NCBI GenBank assembly: GCA_017441385.1
Contig: JAFRXY010000081.1
Coordinates: forward strand, 1 to 64,000
From: Clostridia bacterium
Lineage (GTDB): Bacteria; Bacillota; Clostridia; Oscillospirales; Acutalibacteraceae
Length of the DNA: 64,000 nucleotides
Direction of reading: 5' to 3'
Below, in pieces: positions 25,515-34,967 of the stretch; the stretch's first letter is position 1; every line of letters begins with the position of its first letter. The notes under the pieces were generated by a model. The model made no database searches, had not been told where the DNA came from, and saw only the letters and a program-made list of their open reading frames with translations. The position numbers were made by a program, and so were the translations under genes.

Positions 25515-26444
25515 TTGGAAAACAATCATAGAAAAATCAGAACCAAATCGGCTTTTGTGGCCATTGTGGGCAAACCAAACGTCGGAAAATCCTCGTTGCT
25601 CAACCGACTTCTCGGTGAGAAGATTGCCATTGTTTCCGCAAAACCGCAGACAACGCGCAGTAAAATCATGGGCGTTATGAATGCAGGCGAGCACGGAGAA
25701 ACACAGCTTGTTTTCACCGATACACCGGGTATGCACAAACCGAAAAACAAACTGGGCGATTACATGGTCAAGACGATCGTTGACAGCATTGGCGACGTTG
25801 ACATGTGTCTCATGGTGGTGGAGGAAAGCGGAAAGCTGCATGAGGCCGAGCTGGAATTGATTGAAAGATTTAAAAAACTGGATATGCCTGCTGTGCTTGC
25901 CATCAATAAGATCGACCGGCTCAGCGATAAGTCCAAGCTGCTGGAACGTATCTCACAGCTGGCGGAGCTATACGATTTTGCTGGAATTATTCCGGTAAGC
26001 GCACAGGACGGTGACGGTCTGGAACAGCTTGTGGAAAAACTCTGCGAAATGGCGGAGGAAGGTCCTCACTTCTTCGACGACGATACTCTCACCGACCAGC
26101 CCGAAAGGGTGATTGCCGCTGAGATTATCCGCGAAAAGATGCTGCGGCTGCTCAGCGAGGAGGTTCCGCACGGTACGGCTGTGGAAATTGAGAAAATGCG
26201 CGAACGTCCCGACGGTTCCATCATGGATATCGAGGCGACAATTTACTGCGAAAAGGAATCCCACAAGGGCATCATTATCGGGAAGGGCGGCGCCATGCTG
26301 AAAAAGATAGGCAGTTATGCCCGAACCGATCTGGAGAATTTTCTTGCAACCAAAATCAATCTCAAGCTGTGGGTAAAGGTCACTCCCGACTGGCGCAACA
26401 AGGCGGGAGGGCTTAAGCGCTTTGGCTATGTGGAAGAAAAATAA
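25515..26444 (+). CDS. era: GTPase Era, ribosome assembly factor
   Basis: This 309-residue protein has the G1 loop GKPNVGKSS, G3 DTPGMHKPKN, G4 NKID and a C-terminal KH domain with IIGKGGAMLKKIGSYAR (about 235-300). Era binds the 3' end of 16S rRNA during 30S maturation. The start is taken as TTG 25515 because GGAG lies nine bases upstream; the in-frame TTG at 25506 directly touches that site. It heads the era-yqzL-recO group usual in Firmicutes. Confidence 0.96.
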   Translation: MENNHRKIRTKSAFVAIVGKPNVGKSSLLNRLLGEKIAIVSAKPQTTRSKIMGVMNAGEHGETQLVFTDTPGMHKPKNKLGDYMVKTIVDSIGDVDMCLMVVEESGKLHEAELELIERFKKLDMPAVLAINKIDRLSDKSKLLERISQLAELYDFAGIIPVSAQDGDGLEQLVEKLCEMAEEGPHFFDDDTLTDQPERVIAAEIIREKMLRLLSEEVPHGTAVEIEKMRERPDGSIMDIEATIYCEKESHKGIIIGKGGAMLKKIGSYARTDLENFLATKINLKLWVKVTPDWRNKAGGLKRFGYVEEK

Positions 26445-26494
26445 ACCTGTTCATTCTAACGATTAAAAATTTTTTGTAAATAATGCGTTCTTCT

Positions 26495-26548
26495 CCCGAT
26501 TATTCTCGGTATTCTGTCAATGATAGTAATAAAATATGAATAATCGGG
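26495..26548. repeat. 10-bp inverted repeat before yqzL
   Basis: CCCGATTATT (26495-26504) and AATAATCGGG (26539-26548) are exact complements 34 bp apart. It may be a stem in the era-yqzL junction or a protein site. Confidence 0.4.
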
Positions 26549-26561
26549 TGACAGCAAAAGA

Positions 26562-26765
26562 ATGGACAGCAGGGAAGCATGGGAAAAATTTATCGAAACA
26601 GGCAGGGTGGACTATTATCTTCTCAGCAGAGGAATTGACGTGTACGGAGAGGGGTATGTCAGGCGTCCGCAGACGGAGGATTCCATTGCCGAAAGACCTG
26701 CCGGAGGTGAGGAAGATGCATCTGACGGCTTCGGGGATCGTGCTGAAGGTCAGCCAATCGGGTGA
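26562..26765 (+). CDS. YqzL-family small protein
   Basis: A 67-residue protein whose first 25 residues fit the YqzL family (AWEKFIETGRVDYYLLSRGI, compare W-x-x-F-x-x-TG-x-I-x-x-YLL). The family sits between era and recO in many Firmicutes, as here. The function is unknown. Its last 17 codons overlap the recO start in another frame, so the two are probably coupled. Its own ribosome site is weak. Confidence 0.6.
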   Translation: MDSREAWEKFIETGRVDYYLLSRGIDVYGEGYVRRPQTEDSIAERPAGGEEDASDGFGDRAEGQPIG

Positions 26766-27459
26766 CAGCGATCGCTTCTGCACGCTTCTGACAGATTCTC
26801 ACGGCGTAATAAGCGCGTTTGCCAAGGGCGCAAGGAGCATGAAAAACAAAAATGCCACTGCCACTGCTCAGTTTGTTTACGGCCATTACGAACTGTTTCG
26901 CCGCAGGGATACCTATATTATCGACGAATCGCAGTACGAGGAATTATACACAGGACTGCGTGAGGACATATTCCGGCTTTCGGTAGCGCAGTATCTTTGC
27001 CAGCTGACGATGGAACTTGTGCCGGGGGAACAGCCTGCGGGGGAGTATCTGCAATTGATGCGCGCCGCGCTGTGGTATCTCTCCGAAAACAGCCGTCATC
27101 CGCTTCTGGTCAAAGCAGCCGCCGAAATGCGTATGCTCAGCATGGCGGGTTACATGCCGGATCTCGTGATGTGCCGGGAATGCGGAGCATATGAACATGA
27201 TTTGATGTTCTTCGTTCCCTCCACGGGAAGAATCAGCTGCGGAAACTGCGGGGTAAAGAGAAGAGAGTACGCGGTAAAGCTCGGCAGAGGCGCTATGACG
27301 GCTCTTCGTCATTCGGTTTATGCCGACCTCCGAAAGCTCTTTGCCTTTACACTGAGTGACGAAAGCCTTAAGCAGTTTTCCGAGGCGGCGGAGGCGTTTG
27401 CGCTATCTAAGACAGAAAAGCGGCTCAGCACACTTGCATTTTTGAAAACAATGATGTAA
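26716..27459 (+). CDS. recO: DNA repair protein RecO
   Basis: A 247-residue protein. The N-terminal OB fold begins MHLTASGIVLKVSQSGDSDRF and includes FAKGARSMKNKN. The C-terminal helical part carries a four-Cys zinc site (CREC, CGNC). RecO loads RecA onto SSB-coated DNA in gap repair with RecR. The ATG at 26716 follows GGAGGTGAGG; the frame is open 180 bases upstream, but those codons do not fit the family and overlap yqzL. The length is normal. Confidence 0.95.
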   Translation: MHLTASGIVLKVSQSGDSDRFCTLLTDSHGVISAFAKGARSMKNKNATATAQFVYGHYELFRRRDTYIIDESQYEELYTGLREDIFRLSVAQYLCQLTMELVPGEQPAGEYLQLMRAALWYLSENSRHPLLVKAAAEMRMLSMAGYMPDLVMCRECGAYEHDLMFFVPSTGRISCGNCGVKRREYAVKLGRGAMTALRHSVYADLRKLFAFTLSDESLKQFSEAAEAFALSKTEKRLSTLAFLKTMM

Positions 27460-27539
27460 TATAGAAATAAAGAGAGAAACACACATGACTTACGAGAAAA
27501 GTATGTGAAAAAGATGATGGAAACGTAGGAGAACGAGAA

Positions 27540-28424
27540 ATGTCAGACATATCCAAGATTAACAGAAATTACAAAGACAGACTGTTTAAATTCATTTTTG
27601 GTAATCCGGACAAAAAGGAATGGACACTGAGTCTGTATAACGCCATGAACAATTCGTCCTACACAGACCCCGATGCGATCAGTCTGAACACCATTGAGGA
27701 CGCCGTGTATATGGGTATGAAGAACGACGTGTCTTTCCTGATAGCTGATACGTTGAATCTGTATGAGCATCAGTCCGGTTACAATCCCAATATGCCGATG
27801 AGATTTTTGATCTATGCGGGCATGATTTATGACAAATACACCGAAACCACCGAGGAATATCACAGATTCAGTTCCAAGCAGCAGAGTGCCCCGACGCCGA
27901 AGTGTGTTTGCTTTTATAACGGAACAAGAGAAATGGGGGACAGGGTGATTCTGAAATTATCCGACGCTTTTGCATCGGGGGTTGAACCGGATATTGAAGT
28001 GAAAGTGACGATGGTCAACATCAATTACGGCCATAACAAGGAATTGCTGAAAGTCTGTGAACCTTTGAGGGATTATTCCTATTTTGTCCATGAAGCGAGA
28101 ATTAACCGGAAGTCAGCCGGATCACTGACAAAGGCAATCGACATTGCCATAGAAAAGCTGTCGGACGATTCACTGATCAAGCCATTTCTTATTGCCAACA
28201 GAGCGGAGGTAAAGAATATGTTTATAACCGAATATGATGAAGAAAAAGCATTCGCTGAGCAGAAGGCAGAAGGCAGAGCGGAAGGCATTGCCATAGGTGA
28301 AGCAAAGGGAAAAATGGACGCCTTCATTGGACTTGTCAAAGATGGTCTGTTGACTGTATCTCAGGCAGCCGAAAAGGTAAATATGACCGTGCCTGAATTC
28401 GAAGCCGCTATGCAAGGCGTGTGA
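27540..28424 (+). CDS. Rpn/PD-(D/E)XK nuclease-family protein
   Basis: A 294-residue protein of the Rpn/PDDEXK transposase-like group widespread in Clostridia. It starts with RLFKFIFGNPDKKEWTLSLYNA. The nuclease core is NDVSFLIADTLNLYEHQSGYNPNMPMRFL, where D...E-x-Q form the metal site. A C-terminal region is rich in EGRAEGIAIGEAKG repeats, typical of this group. These proteins promote recombination or act in defence; the role here is unknown. AGGAGAAC precedes the ATG. It lies between recO and mutS2, a common accessory insertion point. Confidence 0.88.
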   Translation: MSDISKINRNYKDRLFKFIFGNPDKKEWTLSLYNAMNNSSYTDPDAISLNTIEDAVYMGMKNDVSFLIADTLNLYEHQSGYNPNMPMRFLIYAGMIYDKYTETTEEYHRFSSKQQSAPTPKCVCFYNGTREMGDRVILKLSDAFASGVEPDIEVKVTMVNINYGHNKELLKVCEPLRDYSYFVHEARINRKSAGSLTKAIDIAIEKLSDDSLIKPFLIANRAEVKNMFITEYDEEKAFAEQKAEGRAEGIAIGEAKGKMDAFIGLVKDGLLTVSQAAEKVNMTVPEFEAAMQGV

Positions 28425-28466
28425 TAAGGAATGAATCACTGACAGGATAACTGTAACGGAGACATA

Positions 28467-30860
28467 ATGGATACTACTAACAGAGATTACAGAGTGCTGG
28501 AGCTTGGCAAGGTGCTGGAAATGCTGGCGGCAAAATGCTCCTGCGCCGACACAGCCGCGGAAGCGCTCAGGATTCAGCCCCAGACCGATCTGAATAAGGT
28601 GCATGAGATGCTGCTTCAGACAGCTGATGCACATATGCTGGCAGGCAGGTTCGGCACGCCGGGATTCGGGGGAGCGCCCAATATTTCCAACGCGCTCAGA
28701 AGGGCGCAGTCGGGGGCAGTGCTTTCTATGGAGGAACTGCTGCGTGTGGCCTCGGTCATGCGTACCATCCGGACGCTTCGCGAGTGGCGCAGTCATTGCG
28801 AGGGCGTTTCCACCTCTCTGGACGGGCTGTTTATGACGCTTGCCAGCAACAACCGCTTAGAGGAAAAGATCGTCACTTCCATCGACAGTCCCGACGAGAT
28901 GAACGACAGGGCGTCGGCGGAGCTTTACGATATACGCCGCAAGATCAAAAACGCGGAGATCCGCGTGCGGGAACAGCTGGACAAGATGATTCGCTCGGCT
29001 ACCTATCAGAAATACCTTCAGGAAACCCTTGTCACCATGCGCGACGGGCGTTTCGTGGTGCCGGTCAAAGCGGAATATCGCAGTCAGGTGGCCGGTCTGG
29101 TGCACGACACATCCTCTTCAGGTGCGACGGTATTCATCGAGCCGATGGGTGTGGTGGAAACCAATAACGACATCAAGCTGCTGAAAGGCAGGGAGCAGGA
29201 GGAAATCGAGCGCATTCTCACTGCCCTTTCGGGTGAATGCGGTGACAACGCGGATATGCTGATTGCCAGCTATCAAAATCTGATCGAGCTTGACCTTCTC
29301 TTTGCCAAGGCGAATCTGGCTTATGATATGGACTGTTCGCTCCCTGTTGTGACAGCCGACGGAGTGATCGATCTCAAGAAGGCGCGTCATCCGCTGATTC
29401 ACAAAAAGAAGGTGGTGCCTTCGGATATCCGTCTGGGAGGAGAATTCGATACCCTGATGATTACGGGGCCCAATACAGGCGGCAAGACGGTCACGCTGAA
29501 GACGCTGGGACTGCTCACCGCTATGACGATGTGCGGAATGATGATACCCGCCGGCGCCAACAGCCGTATATCTGTGTTTGAAAATATTCTCGCCGACATA
29601 GGGGACGAACAGTCGATCGAGCAGTCGCTCTCCACCTTCTCGGCACATATGACCAATATCATCCGCATTATCGGGATGGCCGGGGAGCACTCGCTGGTTC
29701 TGCTTGACGAGCTGGGTGCGGGAACCGATCCCATCGAGGGCGCGGCGCTGGCCGAGTCGATCATCGAAACCCTTCGTTCAAAGGGGGCGAAGATCGCGGC
29801 CACCACCCACTACGCCGAGCTGAAAAGCTATGCCCTGACCACATCGGGAGTGGAAAACGGCAGCTGTGAGTTTGATGTGGAAACGCTGCGACCTACCTAC
29901 AAATTGCTGATCGGTCTGCCGGGACGGTCCAACGCCTTTGCGATATGCTCTCATCTGGGAATGCCTGATGAAGTGGTGGAACGCGCGCAGAATCTTGTTT
30001 CAGGCGAGAATACCCGCGTGGAGGATGTTGTAGCACAGCTGGACAGTTCCCGTCAGGAGATGGAGCGCAGGCTGGAGGAGGCGGAGAAGATCCGCTCTGA
30101 GTCGGAAGCCCTGAAAGCCGAGATGCTCGATAAGGAGCGCAGGCTGGAGGAAGAAAAGCGCAAGGAAATCCAGAATGCCCGCCGCGAAGCCGAGCGCATT
30201 GTTTCGCAGGCACGCGCGGAAGCCGACGATCTTCTCAAGGAGATCGACCGTCTGCGGAAGGATTACGAATCGGCAAAGATTGCAGCCCTCAACGGCGACG
30301 CCAAGGCGAGTCTCCGTGCGCGGCTTCGCAGGATAGAAGATTCCGTCAACCCGGTTGAAACACGCTCCAATGAAGGTTACGTACTTCCCCGTGCGCTGAA
30401 AATCGGAGATACCGTGGAGATGTTCGGCATCAACGAGCGGGGTACCGTGCTTCGGCTCCCGGATAAATCGGGCAATGTTGAGATACAGATGGGCATCATC
30501 AAATCCCGGGTCAAGCTGAGTGATCTTCGGCTTGTGGAAGAAAGCAAAGTGACGCTCAACGGCAACAGGCAGCCTAAAAAGAGCGGCACCACCCATTCCG
30601 TTGACACCAGAAAAGTGCAGACCGAGGTGGATGTCAGAGGCTGTACGGTGGAGGAGGGAATTCTGGAGGTTGACCGTGTGATAGATCACGCGGTTGTCAT
30701 GAAGCTTGGGGAAGTCAGGGTCATTCACGGCAAGGGAACCGGAGCGCTGCGAGCCGGACTTCACCAGCATTTCAAGAAGCATCCCAGCGTCAAGTCCTTC
30801 CGGCTGGGCGTTTACGGTGAGGGTGAAACAGGCGTTACCATTCTTGAACTGAAAAAATAA
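28467..30860 (+). CDS. mutS2: Endonuclease MutS2
   Basis: A 797-residue MutS2. The core and clamp fill residues 1-320. The ATPase has Walker A TGPNTGGKT (about 332-340), Walker B SLVLLDELGAGTDP and TTHYAELK. A long coiled coil follows (about 520-600), then a KOW-like segment and the C-terminal Smr domain (about 720-797) with EVDVRGCTVEEG and HGKGTGALRAG. Recent work on the family shows a role in splitting collided ribosomes besides effects on recombination. Start ATG 28467 follows AACGGAG. It stands alone after the PD-(D/E)XK gene. Confidence 0.96.
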   Translation: MDTTNRDYRVLELGKVLEMLAAKCSCADTAAEALRIQPQTDLNKVHEMLLQTADAHMLAGRFGTPGFGGAPNISNALRRAQSGAVLSMEELLRVASVMRTIRTLREWRSHCEGVSTSLDGLFMTLASNNRLEEKIVTSIDSPDEMNDRASAELYDIRRKIKNAEIRVREQLDKMIRSATYQKYLQETLVTMRDGRFVVPVKAEYRSQVAGLVHDTSSSGATVFIEPMGVVETNNDIKLLKGREQEEIERILTALSGECGDNADMLIASYQNLIELDLLFAKANLAYDMDCSLPVVTADGVIDLKKARHPLIHKKKVVPSDIRLGGEFDTLMITGPNTGGKTVTLKTLGLLTAMTMCGMMIPAGANSRISVFENILADIGDEQSIEQSLSTFSAHMTNIIRIIGMAGEHSLVLLDELGAGTDPIEGAALAESIIETLRSKGAKIAATTHYAELKSYALTTSGVENGSCEFDVETLRPTYKLLIGLPGRSNAFAICSHLGMPDEVVERAQNLVSGENTRVEDVVAQLDSSRQEMERRLEEAEKIRSESEALKAEMLDKERRLEEEKRKEIQNARREAERIVSQARAEADDLLKEIDRLRKDYESAKIAALNGDAKASLRARLRRIEDSVNPVETRSNEGYVLPRALKIGDTVEMFGINERGTVLRLPDKSGNVEIQMGIIKSRVKLSDLRLVEESKVTLNGNRQPKKSGTTHSVDTRKVQTEVDVRGCTVEEGILEVDRVIDHAVVMKLGEVRVIHGKGTGALRAGLHQHFKKHPSVKSFRLGVYGEGETGVTILELKK

Positions 30861-30926
30861 TGCGCGTATTTTGCTTTCAGCGAATTATATATCTTTATTA
30901 TTCTTTTTAAGAAGGAGCAATGAAAA

Positions 30927-31952
30927 ATGGAAGAAGAAAAAACAATGGTTATTCCTCTGGGAGGAAACACTGCGGACGGTGATCATGTTCAGCCAACTGG
31001 CGGGCCGGTAGAATCGGCAGCGACGGGAGAACCCGAAACCCGGCAGAAGAGCGGCAAGTCCCAGCCCGCGCAAAAGGCCAGAAAGCAGAAGTCAGCGAAA
31101 GCGCTTATGAACCGACAGGAAACCGGCGGAATCACGGAAACCGCTCCGACCGGTCAGCCCAAAAAGCCGGGCGTGGCAGGGAGAATCTTCATGGGACTCG
31201 GTGCGCTCATCATCTTCCTTCTGGTGATTACGGTAATCGGCGGAATCGTGCTGTTCTTCTTTTCCACAAGGGATGAAATGCCTTCCGCGCCTGAAATCAG
31301 GACAGACATGAAAACCGTTGCCGTGGATTCGGCCATCGAAGCCTTGAAGGACCATGAAATCAGGCTGAATTCCGACGAAGTCAATATGTTCCTCGAAACG
31401 GTCAAGGAAAAATCTGCTGAGAAGACGGCGGAACACGGAATTGAAATCATCGATCTTTTCTCTGTCATAGCAAGTGACAGGGCGACAATTTATGCCAGAA
31501 TAAAGTATAAGGGAATCACATGGCCAGTAAGGGCAGTAGCCAGACTGAGCTATGACGATCCTTACATCATTATTTCCATGGAGAAGTCCTATCTTGGAAG
31601 TCTTCCCCTCCCGTCGGAAAAGATCATCGAATTTGTCGGTAAATACATAGTCTATGACAGTATTTCCGTGCACAACGGCATGATTTATTACGATACAACC
31701 GATTTTAATGACAAGATTACAGAAGTGACAATCAAGCAGCTTAATCTTGAGGTTGACGAGAAAAAGGAAAACAATGATGAAGACAAAAACTCCGTTGAGA
31801 AATGGTGGGATAACCTTGTGGACGGCATAACAGGCTGGTTCAAGAACTGGGCGGCAGGTGTGGTAAGCGATATTATCCATGATCTGAAGTTCAAGAACGT
31901 CACCATCATTGACAATGAAATCGTCATTACCGTATCATACGCCGAAAAATGA
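30927..31952 (+). CDS. Single-pass membrane protein, unknown function
   Basis: This 341-residue protein is not matched to a named family. The first 75 residues are polar, rich in Gln/Lys/Gly, and probably disordered and cytosolic. One membrane helix spans about residues 88-112 (MGLGALIIFLLVITVIGGIVLFFF). The extracellular part has mixed alpha/beta character, with strands such as ATIYARIKYKGITWPVRAVARL that recall LptE/YpmS-like modules; that likeness is weak. Trp-rich WWDNLVDGITGWFKNWAAG near 290 could be a surface helix. AAGAAGGAG precedes the ATG, and a perfect terminator follows. Confidence 0.7.
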   Translation: MEEEKTMVIPLGGNTADGDHVQPTGGPVESAATGEPETRQKSGKSQPAQKARKQKSAKALMNRQETGGITETAPTGQPKKPGVAGRIFMGLGALIIFLLVITVIGGIVLFFFSTRDEMPSAPEIRTDMKTVAVDSAIEALKDHEIRLNSDEVNMFLETVKEKSAEKTAEHGIEIIDLFSVIASDRATIYARIKYKGITWPVRAVARLSYDDPYIIISMEKSYLGSLPLPSEKIIEFVGKYIVYDSISVHNGMIYYDTTDFNDKITEVTIKQLNLEVDEKKENNDEDKNSVEKWWDNLVDGITGWFKNWAAGVVSDIIHDLKFKNVTIIDNEIVITVSYAEK

Positions 31953-31987
31953 TCATTGTTTAAAAAGAAAACGCATACAATAATAAT

Positions 31988-32023
31988 CCGGCCGGTATCT
32001 TGTCCGAAAAAGATACCGGCCGG
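31988..32023. terminator. Bidirectional terminator
   Basis: Perfect 14-bp stem CCGGCCGGTATCTT / AAGATACCGGCCGG between two convergent genes. Confidence 0.85.
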
Positions 32024-32033
32024 ATGTTTGCTA

Positions 32034-32978
32034 TTAAATTATATCGCCTTCGGCGTGTTCGATGTGCTGGGCTGCATCATGGGGGGAAGGGGCAAATTCC
32101 TGGATGAATTGTTTTCCGGTGTTTTTTTCCCCGTCGTCCTTTGCTTTTTTGGCCGGAGTCAGGGACTCCTTCTCGTCAGGTTCCTTGTCCTCGTTGATGG
32201 GGACATAGACCGTGCCGTCGGCGTTGGTTTCCACCTTCATGATCTGCTTTTCAAACACCTTAAAGGCGAATGTCTTTCTTGCAAAGGCCCTTGCGCATAA
32301 CCCGGAGAGCAGCAGATGAACCAGAAGCAGAGCAAACAGCACCACGACAAGAATTGAGTCAATGTCCGAAGAAATCCTGTCAATATAGGATTTATCTGAC
32401 AGCAGGAAGAAGACGGCAGCCGCACCGGACACCGTAAAGAACAGAATAAAGGCAAGCAGCGGAAAAACGCGGAATCCGCTTCGTTTCAGCGTGCCTTCGG
32501 AGCAGCTTCTGGCAGCACCCAGATATCTGTGTCCGAAAAAAGCGCACCCGGAGGCGAGATACAGAATCACGGAAGCAGCAAACAACAGAATACCGGTGGT
32601 TTTCGGTTGGGTGACAATGCTGCCGAATCCGAGATCGGCAAAAAGCTCGTTGATGCGTTCCTGTGTTCCGCTTTGACGGATAAAGAGATACCCTATCGTG
32701 AAGGATCCCATGCCCGAAAAGAAACACACGACTGCGTTTACCGAAACGGCCATTCTCATGAGCGTGCAGCCCTTTCCCGGAGAGAACAGGCTGACAAAAG
32801 AGAACAGCGCGGCCAACACAGCAAAGCAAGCAAACGCGGCCAAAGCCGGATGAAAACCGTTTCTGACAGACAGATAAGAGGACAGCGCGGCGACGGCGGC
32901 GGTCACCAACACGACAATGACGTTCAGGAGCGAACGGAATTGCTTTTTTGTAATATAATCTATGGTGTTTTTTGTCAT
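32034..32978 (-). CDS. Multi-pass membrane protein, unknown
   Basis: A 314-residue membrane protein with about six helices (for example VIVVLVTAAVAALSSYL, FACFAVLAALFSFVSLF, ILVVVLFALLLVHLLLSG) and a 65-residue charged C-terminal tail. No family was recognised. The start is set at ATG 32978 with GGAAGGGTGG upstream; longer frames overlap the upstream gene. It lies 19 bp after the zinc-ribbon membrane protein and is probably co-transcribed, so the two may form a complex. Confidence 0.65.
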   Translation of the reverse strand: MTKNTIDYITKKQFRSLLNVIVVLVTAAVAALSSYLSVRNGFHPALAAFACFAVLAALFSFVSLFSPGKGCTLMRMAVSVNAVVCFFSGMGSFTIGYLFIRQSGTQERINELFADLGFGSIVTQPKTTGILLFAASVILYLASGCAFFGHRYLGAARSCSEGTLKRSGFRVFPLLAFILFFTVSGAAAVFFLLSDKSYIDRISSDIDSILVVVLFALLLVHLLLSGLCARAFARKTFAFKVFEKQIMKVETNADGTVYVPINEDKEPDEKESLTPAKKAKDDGEKNTGKQFIQEFAPSPHDAAQHIEHAEGDII

Positions 32979-32997
32979 GAGCCATACCACCCTTCCG

Positions 32998-33729
32998 TCA
33001 TCCGAAGAACAGCATAGCCAGACAATCCGAACATAACGCCAGAATGGCGGCGGCAATCACCGTAACGCAAAGCAGGGTCAGGAAGGGACTGCGCCTGAAT
33101 GCCGATGCCTTTTGTATGCCGAAGTAATGGCAGACGGACGATGCGATGATCCCGATGATGACCAGCATAATGCCGAGGGTGGAAGATGCAAGAGCAACCG
33201 GAATGGAAAGCAGCATAGCGACCGAAAGGGGAAGCAGAGAAAACGTGGCTATATTGAGAGCCTGATTGACAGAGGGCTTTTCTTCCGCGTGGACAAAGGC
33301 GATTGCGGTACTTACCGTGAGCATGATGACGGTAAGCATTGCCATGATAGCCGCGTGAGCGGTAAGCGTGCCAAAGGACAGTATCGCCTGTCCGGAAGAA
33401 CCTGCGGAATCTGCTATGGCGGAGGCCATTCGGTCGCCGCATACTTCCCGGAAGAAGGAAGGCGAGAACGAACCGAACGCGCCGAGGGACATTGCGGCTG
33501 CTGACACGATGAACAGAGAACCGAAAGTTACCCATACCGACGCGGAACGAGTGCGTGCCGCTTTTTCAACGCCTTTGAGGGGCGAGTCGGAGAAAAACGA
33601 CTTGACACAGCTGAAGACATCTGAATCCTCCATCTGAGAGGGCTTGACATTGGCTTCGCTCATGCCTCCGCAATTAGGGCATATGCCGTTGTCGCCTAAT
33701 CTGCCGCCGCAGTTTGAGCAATAACTCAT
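32998..33729 (-). CDS. Zinc-ribbon membrane protein
   Basis: A 243-residue protein that opens with a zinc ribbon, YCSNCGGRLGDNGICPNCGG (C-x2-C...C-x2-C). About six membrane helices follow after residue 65, giving a Yip1-like or DUF-type membrane domain. Such ribbon-plus-membrane proteins are common and unassigned in Clostridia. It is upstream of, and probably in one transcript with, the next membrane protein. Confidence 0.75.
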   Translation of the reverse strand: MSYCSNCGGRLGDNGICPNCGGMSEANVKPSQMEDSDVFSCVKSFFSDSPLKGVEKAARTRSASVWVTFGSLFIVSAAAMSLGAFGSFSPSFFREVCGDRMASAIADSAGSSGQAILSFGTLTAHAAIMAMLTVIMLTVSTAIAFVHAEEKPSVNQALNIATFSLLPLSVAMLLSIPVALASSTLGIMLVIIGIIASSVCHYFGIQKASAFRRSPFLTLLCVTVIAAAILALCSDCLAMLFFG

Positions 33730-33851
33730 GTAGATTACCTCTTTCCAAAAATTTACACTGAGATAATTCTAACACAGATGAAAACAAAAGTAAATAGATT
33801 TAAAGAAATTCACTAAAAGTTCTGATAGCAACACGAAAAAAATTGTTATTC

Positions 33852-34967
33852 TTACAAAAGCTTCGTAAGGCGGCATATTACCGCGTTGGAAATCAGCATG
33901 CCCTTTCGGGTGAGACGAATGCCTTTGCCGTCGCACAGGCAATAGGGCGACATAACGGCTGAAGAAGCGCAATCGCGCATGGCTTTGGGAATATCGATGC
34001 CGTACCGTTCTTTTATGCCGTTTTCAGTGAGTCCTTCCGAGAGCCGCAGGCAAAGCATGAGATATTCCTCAATGGAACCGCCTTCTCCGTCGTCGTGCGG
34101 TTCCGCTCCCGCAAGATAGCCTTCCAGACTTCGGTCAAAATAGTATCTTCTTCCCCTGAAAAAGCCATGCGCCGACGGCCCGATACCGATATACTCGTCA
34201 CAGTTCCAGTATTTCAGATTGTGGCGGCTTTCAAAGCCCGGTTTGGAAGCGTTGGAAATTTCATACTGCGCATAACCCGCCTTTTCCAGACGGCTGAATG
34301 TCATTTCGTACATGTCGGCAAGCCCGTCTTCATCGGCGATATCCAAGGCATACTGAATGCGGTGGAAGGGTGTATTTTCCTCGATTTTGAGCATATAGGC
34401 GGAAACGTGCGCCGGCGAAGACTGCTCTATGAATTGCAGTGACTGCTCCAGAGAACCGGCTGTCTGCATGGGTATTCCCAGCATGAGGTCAAGCGAAATA
34501 TTCTGAATCCCGAAGCGGCAGGCTGTTTCCATGGCTCTCAGCACATCATCGGGCGAATGCCTTCTGCCCAGCGCGGAAAGCTCCTTTTTCAGAGCCGACT
34601 GCATACCGAGCGACAGGCGGTTGATTCCGGATGCGGCGCAGCCCGCCAGAAAATCGGCGATATCGTTTGCGGGATTCGCCTCGACGGTTATTTCCGCGTC
34701 GTCTGTGATATTCACGTTCTTTCGGATCGCCTGCATGATGCGCCCGATTCTCTTGCCGCCCAGCAGGGAAGGGGTGCCGCCTCCGAAATAGACCGTATCG
34801 GCGGATATCCCCTGTCCGTCAAGAAGCGACAGGCGGCGGACGGTTTCCTCAGCGTATCTGTCCAGCAGTTCTTCCTTTACCGTTACGGAATAAAAATCGC
34901 AATAGGGGCATTTGTACCGGCAGAAAGGAACATGAATATAGATACCCACAGGCTTCATGACTCTCAC
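33852..34967 (-). CDS. hemW: Radical SAM heme chaperone HemW
   Basis: A 371-residue radical SAM protein with GIYIHVPFCRYKCPYCDFYS, the CxxxCxxC iron-sulfur site plus the extra Cys of HemW/HemN types. YFGGGTPSLL and the C-terminal HemN_C region are present. It lacks the N-terminal extension of true coproporphyrinogen oxidase HemN, so heme chaperone is preferred. The GTG start overlaps the ruvX stop as GTGA. A second in-frame ATG lies three codons in. The pair with ruvX is unusual but the overlap indicates coupling. Confidence 0.9.
   Translation of the reverse strand: MRVMKPVGIYIHVPFCRYKCPYCDFYSVTVKEELLDRYAEETVRRLSLLDGQGISADTVYFGGGTPSLLGGKRIGRIMQAIRKNVNITDDAEITVEANPANDIADFLAGCAASGINRLSLGMQSALKKELSALGRRHSPDDVLRAMETACRFGIQNISLDLMLGIPMQTAGSLEQSLQFIEQSSPAHVSAYMLKIEENTPFHRIQYALDIADEDGLADMYEMTFSRLEKAGYAQYEISNASKPGFESRHNLKYWNCDEYIGIGPSAHGFFRGRRYYFDRSLEGYLAGAEPHDDGEGGSIEEYLMLCLRLSEGLTENGIKERYGIDIPKAMRDCASSAVMSPYCLCDGKGIRLTRKGMLISNAVICRLTKLL

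Noticed and set aside
33852..34967. HemN coproporphyrinogen oxidase
   Set aside because: No N-terminal extension; length and start fit HemW.
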